NCBI RefSeq assembly: GCF_900102515.1
Contig: NZ_FMVS01000030.1
Coordinates: 1 to 49,315 of the forward strand
DNA from: Butyrivibrio sp. INlla14
GTDB taxonomy: Bacteria > Bacillota > Clostridia > Lachnospirales > Lachnospiraceae
Direction of reading: 5' to 3'
Length of the DNA stretch: 49,315 bases
This document shows positions 9,073 through 16,079 of the stretch, one piece after another (position 1 is the first letter of the stretch; each line of letters opens with the position of its first letter). The position numbers and the translations under genes are program-made. The notes beneath the pieces are model-generated. The model had not been told where the DNA came from. It saw nothing but the letters and a program-made list of their open reading frames with translations, and did not search any database.

Positions 9073-9516
9073 ATGGGAAATTTCAACGTAAGAGACTATC
9101 AGAATTTAGACGAGGTAAAAGAGCTATTTAAGGAGTATTCTCAGATCAAAGGAGCGGAGGGCTGCTTTGTCTCTTTTGACAAGGAACTGGCTGATCTTGA
9201 GAATTTCTATAGTGGCGGTGCAATCTTAGTGGGGTATGATGCCGAAAAGCCAGTTGCCTGCATCGCTATCAAAAAGAAAGATGATGAAAACTGCGAAGCT
9301 AAGCGTCTTTTTATAAAGCCTGAGAGCCGCGGTAATGGATACGGAAGAGTAATGATGAATGCAATGCTTGGAAAGGCCAGGGAACTGGGATTTAGCGAAG
9401 TTTCTTTTACCACCAAGCCAGCTGTAATGCAGGTGGGATATGGCTTGTACCAGCGAATGGGCTTTGAAGAAGCGGCTGAAAATGACGGAATTGTGAGCAT
9501 GAGGATGAAAATATGA
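9073..9516 (+). CDS. GNAT-family N-acetyltransferase
   Basis: A 147-residue single-domain acetyltransferase. The acetyl-CoA-binding motif is KRLFIKPESRGNGYGRVMM (about residues 78-96; the pyrophosphate loop is RGNGYG), and the C-terminal strand carries the typical YQRMGFEE. The acceptor substrate cannot be told from sequence. RBS TAGGAGGACAG precedes ATG 9073. The stop overlaps the start of the next (broken) gene by four bases, so these genes probably form a short operon with the HAD-HD gene upstream. Confidence 0.88.
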   Translation: MGNFNVRDYQNLDEVKELFKEYSQIKGAEGCFVSFDKELADLENFYSGGAILVGYDAEKPVACIAIKKKDDENCEAKRLFIKPESRGNGYGRVMMNAMLGKARELGFSEVSFTTKPAVMQVGYGLYQRMGFEEAAENDGIVSMRMKI

Positions 9517-10055
9517 GCTTAGACGAACTTAGAGTAGACATCGCAAAGAAACAAAAGAAGGGATTGCCTTTCATCGGGGCATCAGCAGTTATCTGGCTTT
9601 TGATATTGATAACCTGTTCCCTGAAACTTCCAATCAGACTGCAGAACATGATAGTTTTTTGCTGTTCATGCCCGCTGATGCCACTGGCCATGCTGATTGG
9701 CAAGATCATCAACGTGGATATATTCGATAAGAGCAACGAACTTGGCAACGTGGGATTTCTTTTTACCTTGAACTAGTTCCTGTACCTGCTGATTGTTATG
9801 TGGGCTTTCAGCGCAGTTCCGGCGAAAATGGTAATGGTATACGCCATGGTGTTCGGCGCCCACTTGCTGCCATATTCCTGGCTCTACAAGTCAGTTGGTT
9901 ACAGGGCTTTCGCAATCATCATCCCTATAGCGGCGCTGGTGGTGGGATGCCTTTATCCCGCGCAGATTGTGGCTATTATGATGCTGATCTTTGAGGTGGT
10001 GTTTGTGGTAGTTCTAAACCTTGAAAACAAAGCCCTGAGCAGGGAGGCAAAGTGA
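9513..10055 (+). pseudogene. DUF7010-like membrane protein gene interrupted by an in-frame amber codon
   Basis: The frame runs MSLDELRVDIAKKQKKGLPF to GFLFTLN, meets TAG at 9774-9776, and continues without any frame change as FLYLLIVMWAFSAVPAKM to the stop at 10053-10055. As I recall the family, intact relatives (DUF7010 type, about 180 residues, five or six membrane helices) have a Gln after FTLN. A single C-to-T change, CAG to TAG, would therefore explain the break. The ATG at 9798 has no convincing ribosome binding site. The product is either lost, made in two pieces, or rescued by suppression. The gene overlaps the GNAT gene at its start and the MBL gene at its end, so it was part of a tightly packed operon. 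Confidence 0.8.
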
Positions 10056-10459
10056 TGGCGGATATTATACAGATTGATGAGAATACCTGGAGATTTGAGG
10101 ACGGCTTTGTCAGGTTTTTCCTGCTGGCTGGGGAAGATAAGGCTGTCATGATAGATAGCGGCGTGAACTGCCCTAATGCTGCGGATTTGGCAAAAGAGCT
10201 TACGGATAAGCCATTGTTTTTGCTTAATACCCACGGTGATGGAGATCATACCTCAGGAACCAGTTGCTTTTCTGAGATTTATCTTCATCCTGCAGATTTT
10301 ACTGGCTGTGAAGTGAATACAAGATATCCAGGCGTAAGGCTCGTGGAGCTTTCTGATGGTGAGGTTTTGGACCTTGGAAACAGGCCTCTTAAGATAATCC
10401 ATATTCCAGGTCACACAAGTGGAAGTGTTTGCGGGCAAGTATACTCTTTTGACATCTAA
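10055..10459 (+). pseudogene. C-terminally truncated metallo-beta-lactamase-fold hydrolase
   Basis: About 134 residues remain of a metallo-beta-lactamase-fold protein. The first metal motif THGDGDHTSG (family HxHxDH, here with Gly at the usual second His) and the later IPGHTSGS His motif are present. The frame ends at GQVYSFDI, before the conserved Asp (the GD motif) and the last His that complete the binuclear site. Family members are normally 200 residues or more. The next base frame stays open for about 18 further codons, so a frameshift combined with a deletion is likely. ATG 10055 overlaps the preceding stop and has GGGAGG at 10042-10047; a GTG at 10052 is the alternative. Confidence 0.65.
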
Positions 10460-10480
10460 AGAGTATGGGGATGATCAGCT

Positions 10481-10750
10481 ATGAAGAGATACCGACTTTG
10501 CTTCTACGGTCGAGTCCAAGGCGTGGGGTTTCGTTATACCGCATCCCACGCTGCAAATATGTACAGGCTCACCGGCTATGTCAAAAATGAATACGACGGT
10601 TCAGTAACCTGCGAAGTTCAGGGCAGAGAAGAGGACATCGAGCAATTCATCGCTACTTTCTACCGCGGCAGATTCATTGAAGTTGACCGCATAGATAAGA
10701 CGCCTCTTGCTATCATCGAAGATGAACGCAGCTTTGATGTGAGATATTGA
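10481..10750 (+). CDS. acyP: Acylphosphatase
   Basis: An 89-residue acylphosphatase, the normal length for the family, which hydrolyses the carboxyl-phosphate bond of acyl phosphates in the cytoplasm. The signature GRVQGVGFRYTA includes the phosphate-binding Arg 18, and the catalytic Asn 36 lies in YVKNEYDGSV. The C-terminal FDVRY closes the ferredoxin-like fold. ATG 10481 is preceded by a weak GGGGATGATCAGCT ribosome binding site. The gene ends 25 bases before an array of palindromic repeats, the first of which could end its transcript. Confidence 0.92.
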   Translation: MKRYRLCFYGRVQGVGFRYTASHAANMYRLTGYVKNEYDGSVTCEVQGREEDIEQFIATFYRGRFIEVDRIDKTPLAIIEDERSFDVRY

Positions 10751-10775
10751 GATTAAGGATAGTTCATGGTAATAA

Positions 10776-10820
10776 GTCTGCTGAAATCCTAGAAAATGAG
10801 ATTTCAGCAGGCTTATTTTA
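10776..10820 (+). terminator. Hairpin that may end the acyP transcript
   Basis: The diverged first repeat unit contains a perfect 11-bp stem, CTGCTGAAATC with GATTTCAGCAG, followed by GCTTATTTTA. The weak T-tract makes it a mediocre intrinsic terminator on the plus strand. Confidence 0.4.
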
Positions 10821-11199
10821 ATGGTCTAGTCTGCCTAAATTTCAAAAATCGAGATTCCAGCAGGTAAAATTTGAGGTGTTCGTCTGCTGAAATTTCAGAA
10901 ATCAGAATTCCAGCAGACGAAACAGACAGAAATAGTCTGCTGAAATTGCAGAAATCAGAATTCCAGCAGATAAAACAGGCAGAAATAGCCTGCTGAAATT
11001 TCAGAAATCAGAATTCCAGCAGATAAAACAGGCAGAAATAGCCTGCTGAAATTGCAAAAATCAGAATTCCAGCAGACGAAACAGACAGAAATAGTCTGCT
11101 GAAATTGCAGAAATCTGAATTCCAGCAGACGAAACAGGCAGAAATAGTCTGCCGAAATTGAAAAAACTAGAATTCCAGCAGACAAAACAAGCAGAAACA
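10776..11199. repeat. Eight tandem 53-bp palindromic repeats
   Basis: Units start at 10776, 10829, 10882, 10935, 10988, 11041, 11094 and 11147, exactly 53 bases apart. The typical unit opens GTCTGCTGAAATTGCAGAAA and ends CAGACGAAACAGACAGAAATA. Units 3-6 are nearly identical, while the first, second and last are diverged. CTGCTG and CAGCAG blocks alternate, so each unit can pair internally (CTGCTGAAATT with AATTCCAGCAG) or with its neighbour (CAGCAGAC with GTCTGCTG). On the minus strand the internal mismatch becomes a G-U pair, favouring structure in the purA transcript. There are no unique spacers, so this is not CRISPR. Confidence 0.92.
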
Positions 11200-11239
11200 T
11201 CCAACACCCTGCAAAAATCCCCAAGAGCAAGCAAGAGCA

Positions 11240-11275
11240 AGCAAAAAGGCCGCCTCCCAACCGGGAAGCGGCCTT
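11240..11275 (-). terminator. Intrinsic terminator of purA
   Basis: On the minus strand AAGGCCGC pairs with GCGGCCTT around an inner TTCCCGGTTGGGAG arm, and the stem is followed by TTTTTGC. It lies about 80 bases after the purA stop. Confidence 0.8.
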
Positions 11276-11355
11276 AACTTTCGTCTATATTTCTACGAAC
11301 CCAGTACCTAAGCGCCTAGCACTCAAGCACCTAAGCGCCTAAAACCAAGCGCCCA

Positions 11356-12654
11356 TCAAGCCTTCTTGAGCTTACTTTCTCTATAGATGATATCTGTTCT
11401 GGCAGGGCCGTTACTTACCATAGTGATAGGATAGCCGATCTGTTCTTCGATGAACTCGATATAGTTGCGGCAGTTCTCTGGAAGATCTTCGTACTTCTTG
11501 ATGCCGCGGATCTCGCACTTCCAGCCTGGAAGTGTCTTATAAACAGGCTTTGCCTTGTCAAGAAGGTGAGTTACAGGGAATTCTGTAGTAACCTCGCCAT
11601 CAATATCGTAACCTACACAAACTGGAATCTCATCAAGGTAGCCCAGAACGTCAAGAACTGTGAAAGCTACATCTGTTGTGCCCTGGAGTCTGCAGCCGTA
11701 CTTACTTGCTACGCAGTCATACCAGCCTACACGTCTTGGTCTTCCTGTTGTTGCGCCGTACTCACCACCGTCTCCGCCGCGTCTTCTAAGTTCCTCAGCC
11801 TCGTCTCCAAAGAGCTCAGAAACAAAAGCACCTGCGCCTACTGCAGAAGAATATGCCTTGGAAACAGTAACAATCTGCTTGATCTCATAAGGAGGAATAC
11901 CAGCTCCAATTGCGCCATAAGCTGCAAGAGGAGATGAAGATGTAACCATAGGATAAATACCGTGGTCAGGATCCTTCATGGTTCCAAGCTGACCCTCAAG
12001 AAGAATTGTCTTTCCTTCCTTGATTGCCTTTTCAAGGTAAAGAGCTACATTACCAATGTAAGGTTTAACCTGCTCTCTCCAAGCTATGATCTGGTTGAAA
12101 AGAGCTTCCTGATCGATAGGATCTGCATGATATAGATTAACAAGGATTACGTCCTTGATCTCAGCAACTCTGGCAATCTTTTCTTTGATAGCCTCATCAT
12201 CCTGGAAGAACTCGTTGATCTGCCAGCCAATCTTGGAATACTTGTCTGAATAGAAAGGAGCGATACCAGACTTGGTAGAACCAAAGCTCTTACCAGCAAG
12301 TCTAGCCTCTTCAAGAGTATCAAAGAGTACGTGATAAGGCATCATAACCTGTACTCTGTCAGAAATCATGATCTGTGGAGTAGGAACTCCCTTGGATGTG
12401 ATCTCATCAAGCTCCTTCATGAACTTTGTAATATCGAAAGCTACTCCATTGCCGATGATATTCATGATGTTCTGGTGGAACACACCAGATGGCATTGTGT
12501 GGAGTGCAAATTTACCATAATCATTTACAATTGTGTGACCTGCATTGGCACCACCCTGAAAGCGGATAACAACGTCTGCCTGATCTGACAGAGTGTCTGT
12601 GATCTTACCCTTACCTTCGTCTCCCCAGTTAGCACCTACTACTGCTTTTACCAT
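11356..12654 (-). CDS. purA: Adenylosuccinate synthetase
   Basis: The 432-residue enzyme joins IMP and aspartate using GTP to form adenylosuccinate, the first committed step to AMP. The N-terminal GANWGDEGKGKITD loop is the GTP/IMP signature. GGANAGHTIV follows, and GATTGRPRRVGWYD is the IMP-binding region. Length and motif order are those of the bacterial enzyme. The minus-strand start ATG (12654-12652) is preceded by a GAGAGGGAA ribosome binding site. The gene stands alone, convergent with acyP across the repeat array and divergent from the chemoreceptor gene. No purine riboswitch was recognised in the 283 bases upstream. Confidence 0.97.
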   Translation of the reverse strand: MVKAVVGANWGDEGKGKITDTLSDQADVVIRFQGGANAGHTIVNDYGKFALHTMPSGVFHQNIMNIIGNGVAFDITKFMKELDEITSKGVPTPQIMISDRVQVMMPYHVLFDTLEEARLAGKSFGSTKSGIAPFYSDKYSKIGWQINEFFQDDEAIKEKIARVAEIKDVILVNLYHADPIDQEALFNQIIAWREQVKPYIGNVALYLEKAIKEGKTILLEGQLGTMKDPDHGIYPMVTSSSPLAAYGAIGAGIPPYEIKQIVTVSKAYSSAVGAGAFVSELFGDEAEELRRRGGDGGEYGATTGRPRRVGWYDCVASKYGCRLQGTTDVAFTVLDVLGYLDEIPVCVGYDIDGEVTTEFPVTHLLDKAKPVYKTLPGWKCEIRGIKKYEDLPENCRNYIEFIEEQIGYPITMVSNGPARTDIIYRESKLKKA

Positions 12655-12937
12655 TATAATTCCCTCTCTTCATACTCTACTTGTGGATAGTTTTGCAAAA
12701 GAAATTTCTTTCTCTTGAAACCTATTCCATAATATCAATATTAAAAACATAAGTAAAATCAATATTTTTTATGCTAGCCATAAGCACAACTTATTTCTCG
12801 AAAATTTATATAAATTTATATATTTTTTCGACATTATCACAAATAATTACATAAAATATATAGTATAAGCTGACGATATTACATTTGCGAATGAACCATA
12901 TTATTGTTTATTAAGAAGTATTGAGTAGGAGGTCGTT
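12655..12937. other. AT-rich divergent intergenic region between purA and the chemoreceptor
   Basis: This 283-base region must hold the promoters of both purA (minus) and the chemoreceptor (plus). It contains an AT-rich imperfect palindrome (12798-12831, TCGAAAATTTATATA against TATATATTTTTTCGA) in the middle. No riboswitch or small ORF was recognised. Confidence 0.5.
12852..12879 (+). promoter_or_regulatory. Candidate sigma-28 (FliA) promoter for the chemoreceptor
   Basis: TAAA at 12852-12855 is followed after 16 bases by GACGATAT (12872-12879), which matches 6 of 8 positions of the flagellar/chemotaxis -10 consensus GCCGATAA. The spacer is one base longer than usual. A chemotaxis receptor downstream makes this plausible. 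Confidence 0.4.
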
Positions 12938-14653
12938 ATGGCAGAAAAGGCTCAGAAGAAGGATTCTTTTAGTCAAAATGCTTTCAAAAAACTATCTGTA
13001 GGCGATAAATTTAAGAAAGTTTTCAACAGCTTCAGAAACAACCTTATAGCAATCTTTGTAGTTATCGTTTTGATTGACGTAGTAGCTCTTTTCAATTTGA
13101 ATAATATCTACAATGTTTACTATGAGCAGAATACCCAGCAGGGAGAGGTGCGTATTACAATCCAGGCCCTTGCCAAGTATTATCTGTGGGCGCTGTCAGC
13201 TCAGGATGCTGATGACAGAAACGAGCAGATTTCAGGCGCTCAGGAGAAAATCCAGGAGCTAAATGACGGTCTAGATACGCTCAAGAAAGTGTATAAGGGA
13301 GATCTTTCTACTGCATATCAGCATATCGCAGACATAGATACTGCTGATGACAAGCTTATTGAGATGTTTAATAACGGTACTTCTAATGCGGAAATTTATG
13401 AATACTATGTCGGAACAGTTAATGAGGCTATCAAGGTTGTAGTTAAGGACTTTAAGCAGATTGGTATCTCTGCAAAAGAGCAGGCTCAGGCCGCATATAT
13501 TATGGCCATTGTAATGGTCATTATAATGACAGCAGTATCTCTTGTAGTTGTTGTTTACGCAATCTTGTACCTTACAAAGGCAAGAAGAGCACTTACAAAC
13601 AGCATTCTTGGACCAATCAATGCAATTTCAGAAGCAGCAGATGAAATGTCAAAAGGTAAGCTGGAACTTAGGATCGAAGCTGATTCTGAGGATGAGCTTG
13701 GTAAGTTGGCAAAAGACCTTACTTATTCAACAGATGTTATAGAAGATATTGTAAAAGATATAAATGAGACACTTAAGAGAATGTCCGGCGGAGATTTCTC
13801 TTCTGGAACCCAGAATCCAAATCTGTATATTGGAGATTATGTAGCAATTCGTGATGCATTAAATGATATTTCCGGTAACCTTAGCAGTACGCTTTTGGAA
13901 GTCAGAAATTCTTCTCAGCAGGTATCACAGGGCGCAATAAATATGTCACAGGGTGCCAATGACTTGGCAGAAGGCTCAACAGACCAGGCAGCAGCTGTTG
14001 AGGAGCTTACAGCTTCAGTTAATTCAGTTACTGAGCAGACCAGACAGCTTGCTGATGTTGCTGAAAAGAGTAAGGCAATGGCTACGGAAGTTAGAGATAA
14101 TGCAGAAACAAGTGCCAGAAAGATGCATCTTGTTACAGACGCCATGACAAGGATCACAGAAGCTTCTGCAGAGATTGAGCAGGTAACAAATACTATAGAA
14201 GCAATAGCCAAGCAGACATCACTCCTTGCACTTAATGCTTCTATCGAGGCAGCAAGAGCAGGTGAAACAGGTAAAGGCTTTGCGGTTGTTGCAGATCAGA
14301 TTGGTAAGCTTGCAGATCAGAGTACCGAAGCTGCCAAGAATACACATCAGCTCATTGCAGATACAATGGACGAGATCAACAATGGTAACTCCGTTGTTGC
14401 AGAAACCACAGAAGCTCTCGATGCTATGCAGCACAGTGTTGAGGAGATCACTTCGATGATCATCCAGACTGGAGATCTTGCAGAGCAGCAGGCCCAGAGC
14501 ATGGATGAGATTGACAAGGGAATCGATATGATTTCCAACGTAGTTCAGAACAACTCCGCAACAGCTGAAGAATCCAGTGCTGTATCCCAGGAGCTTTCAG
14601 AACAGTCCGAGAGCCTTAACAACCTCATCGGCCAGTTCACAATAAGCGAATAA
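12938..14653 (+). CDS. Methyl-accepting chemotaxis protein
   Basis: A 571-residue transmembrane chemoreceptor. TM1 is at about residues 34-54, an extracellular four-helix-bundle-like ligand domain at 55-185, TM2 at 186-210, and HAMP at about 213-275. The rest is a long cytoplasmic signalling coiled coil. The conserved hairpin tip reads QTSLLALNASIEAARAGETG, followed by KGFAVVA, the region that binds CheA/CheW. The sensor domain is short and has no named motif, so the ligand is unknown. RBS TAGGAGG precedes ATG 12938. The gene stands alone. Its presence implies that the organism is motile or once was. Confidence 0.95.
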   Translation: MAEKAQKKDSFSQNAFKKLSVGDKFKKVFNSFRNNLIAIFVVIVLIDVVALFNLNNIYNVYYEQNTQQGEVRITIQALAKYYLWALSAQDADDRNEQISGAQEKIQELNDGLDTLKKVYKGDLSTAYQHIADIDTADDKLIEMFNNGTSNAEIYEYYVGTVNEAIKVVVKDFKQIGISAKEQAQAAYIMAIVMVIIMTAVSLVVVVYAILYLTKARRALTNSILGPINAISEAADEMSKGKLELRIEADSEDELGKLAKDLTYSTDVIEDIVKDINETLKRMSGGDFSSGTQNPNLYIGDYVAIRDALNDISGNLSSTLLEVRNSSQQVSQGAINMSQGANDLAEGSTDQAAAVEELTASVNSVTEQTRQLADVAEKSKAMATEVRDNAETSARKMHLVTDAMTRITEASAEIEQVTNTIEAIAKQTSLLALNASIEAARAGETGKGFAVVADQIGKLADQSTEAAKNTHQLIADTMDEINNGNSVVAETTEALDAMQHSVEEITSMIIQTGDLAEQQAQSMDEIDKGIDMISNVVQNNSATAEESSAVSQELSEQSESLNNLIGQFTISE

Positions 14654-14674
14654 CTGCCATCACTACATAGATGT

Positions 14675-14714
14675 GAAGCCCCTTTCGTAGGCATGCTCCT
14701 GCGGGAGGGGCTTC
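14675..14714 (+). terminator. Probable terminator of the chemoreceptor gene
   Basis: GAAGCCCCT (14675-14683) pairs with AGGGGCTTC (14706-14714) around a GC-rich, partly self-pairing loop, 22 bases after the stop. The T-tract after the stem is poor. Confidence 0.5.
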
Positions 14715-14724
14715 TGTATGCGCA

Positions 14725-15429
14725 CTTGTCATCATCCCCATCATAGTCACATACGCCATCCCACCAAAAGAAAGCCGCTAGCGATATTCATGGAAGTTTT
14801 TTTCGTCTGTGTATAGGAGGGAAAATTCATGAAGCTCCTGACACTACATAAGAATTCTGCTTCGGTTCAACATGTTCGAGCGCCAAGGGGCAGCTTTTTA
14901 CTCACGCCAGTTCCCGTAGTGCTCGTCACTGACAAATGCAGATTTTCTTAGATGTTTCCGCAGTTTTTCTTCTAATGCGCATGCTGCAGCGTAAACTTGC
15001 AGGACGGAAAAGAACATTACAATAGAAAATGCCATAGCCCGCAGAGCGGGCGTTACAAGAAATGGGGAATCAATCCTCTCAAGCTAGCTTGGAGAAGTTG
15101 ATTTCCCATTTCTTTATGGCGCAAGCGCCAAATGGCATTTTCTTATTAAGATAACTAGCCCCGTCCTGCTTCAGACAACGCTTCGCACGCGCGGGAAAAA
15201 CTGCTGTGGAAACATTAGAAAATCGCATTTGCCATCTAAGACTCGCATAGGAAACTGGACGCCTCGCAAGCGCTGCCTAGGCGCGAGTTTTGAACCGTAG
15301 AATTCTTATGTATCTGTCAGGAGCTCATGAATTCCCGAACTGGAGCCGACGAAAAAAACTTTCTGAATGAGCGAGGGTAGGCTTTCTTTTTGGTGGGGCG
15401 CAGGTGTAGTGAAGGGGGATGATAACAAG
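14725..15429. repeat. Long imperfect palindromic element, copy 1 (about 705 bp)
   Basis: The whole segment folds on itself around CAAGCTAGCTTG (15080-15091). Successive paired arms are: CTTGTCATCATCCCC with its complement at 15415-15429; CCCACCAAAAGAAAGCC with GGCTTTCTTTTTGGTGGG; GAAGTTTTTTTCGTC with GACGAAAAAAACTTTC; CTCCTGACA (14835-14843) with TGTCAGGAG (15315-15323); CATAAGAATTCT with AGAATTCTTATG; GCGCC (14880-14884) with GGCGC (15280-15284); and AGGACGG (15001-15007) with CCGTCCT (15161-15167). A related copy is at 37888-38648. No protein is encoded. It separates the chemoreceptor from the peptide-secretion locus. Confidence 0.88.
15025..15142 (+). repeat. 118-bp hairpin core of the palindromic element, orientation A
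   Basis: It starts GAAAATGCCATAGCCCGC and ends GCGCCAAATGGCATTTTC. Internal arms are GGGAATCAA and TTGATTTCCC around CAAGCTAGCTTG. The copy at 38161-38278 has the same length but lies in the opposite orientation relative to the outer arms. A shortened solo version is at 25557-25595. Confidence 0.85.
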
Positions 15430-15566
15430 TTTCTTTTTATTTAATAATTTAGTGGACAAATATAACGTATAATTAATCTGTAATTATTTTTGCCAGGACC
15501 AGATCATATTCGTATAAATAGATATCTTAGATGTGCAAGGAACATCGGATATTGGAGGAAAAGAAA

Positions 15567-15800
15567 ATGTTGAAACACTTAAATGACGATGAACTTATGA
15601 ATGTTGCAGGCGGCAAGAACATGACTGGAAATGAATTGCAGGGCTTTACTACTAGAAAGGCCGAATTTGAGAATGCCTGGGATGCGCTTAAAATGGAGCA
15701 GAAGGGCTACACAGGAAATATGAGGGCAGAACTTTTTGATGAGTGGGAAGCTGCCGGATATACGCCAGATGCGGTAGCTTTTCTTGGCAGATTGAAGTAA
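15567..15800 (+). CDS. Double-glycine leader peptide precursor 1 (bacteriocin or signal peptide candidate)
   Basis: A 77-residue precursor. The first 16 residues, MLKHLNDDELMNVAGG, are a classic double-glycine leader that a C39 peptidase-transporter would cut after GG. The predicted exported part of 61 residues has no Cys, is rich in Glu, Lys and aromatic residues, and looks helical rather than like a membrane-active bacteriocin. ATG 15567 is fixed by GGAGGAAAAG just upstream; an in-frame ATG at 15531 lacks a ribosome binding site and would bury the leader. The next gene encodes a second peptide with the same ELxNVxGG leader. The matching C39 transporter is at 20561. No modification enzyme is nearby, so the peptide may be exported unmodified. 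Confidence 0.8.
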   Translation: MLKHLNDDELMNVAGGKNMTGNELQGFTTRKAEFENAWDALKMEQKGYTGNMRAELFDEWEAAGYTPDAVAFLGRLK

Positions 15801-15843
15801 ATACTTCTGATCACTAAAAGCCCATGAAAGCGAGGTATTATCT

Positions 15844-16044
15844 ATGATGAATATGGAAAATGCCATTAACGACAATGAACTTTTAAATGTGAATGGCGGA
15901 AGAAGCACCAGTCCATCAAAAGACAGTGCAGGGGAGAATAAAGTAAAAGTATTTTGTCCTGAGTGCAAGGAAACAACTACGTTTATTGTGTACTCTGGTG
16001 CGAGAGGTAAATGCACAAAATGTGGTCATCAGATGACCGTATAA
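15844..16044 (+). CDS. Double-glycine leader peptide precursor 2 with a four-cysteine, zinc-ribbon-like core
   Basis: A 66-residue precursor with leader MMNMENAINDNELLNVNGG, matching the ELxNVxGG leader of the preceding peptide. The predicted exported part of 47 residues contains CPEC and, 14 residues later, CTKC followed by GH. This is the spacing of a small zinc ribbon, or of two disulfides after export. RBS GAGG at 15831-15834 serves ATG 15844; ATG 15847 and 15853 are alternatives. The 3' end is close to the SpoIIE-like gene (stop 16044, GTG 16080), suggesting one transcript. An exported zinc-ribbon-like peptide is unusual. It could also be a cytoplasmic protein with a chance leader-like N-terminus, but the paired leaders argue against that. 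Confidence 0.75.
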   Translation: MMNMENAINDNELLNVNGGRSTSPSKDSAGENKVKVFCPECKETTTFIVYSGARGKCTKCGHQMTV

Positions 16045-16079
16045 ATATAATCTTGGAATTAAGGCATAAAGGGAAGTTA

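Noticed and set aside
10776..11199. Repeat array considered as CRISPR
   Set aside because: Units are directly adjacent with no unique spacers and no cas genes are present.
10955..11260. 101-codon minus-strand open frame across the 53-bp repeats
   Set aside because: The sequence is a by-product of the repeat unit, rich in Cys, Leu and Phe, with no start signal.
14725..15429. Large palindrome considered as an insertion sequence or as ROOL/GOLLD-type RNA
   Set aside because: No open frame encodes a transposase, and the near full-length symmetry does not fit the asymmetric ornate RNAs as I know them. A database search would be needed to exclude a described family.
16011..16079. Longer N-terminus of the SpoIIE-like phosphatase from ATG 16011
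   Set aside because: It would overlap the second peptide gene out of frame. The GTG at 16080 has a better placed ribosome binding site and leaves the peptide gene intact.
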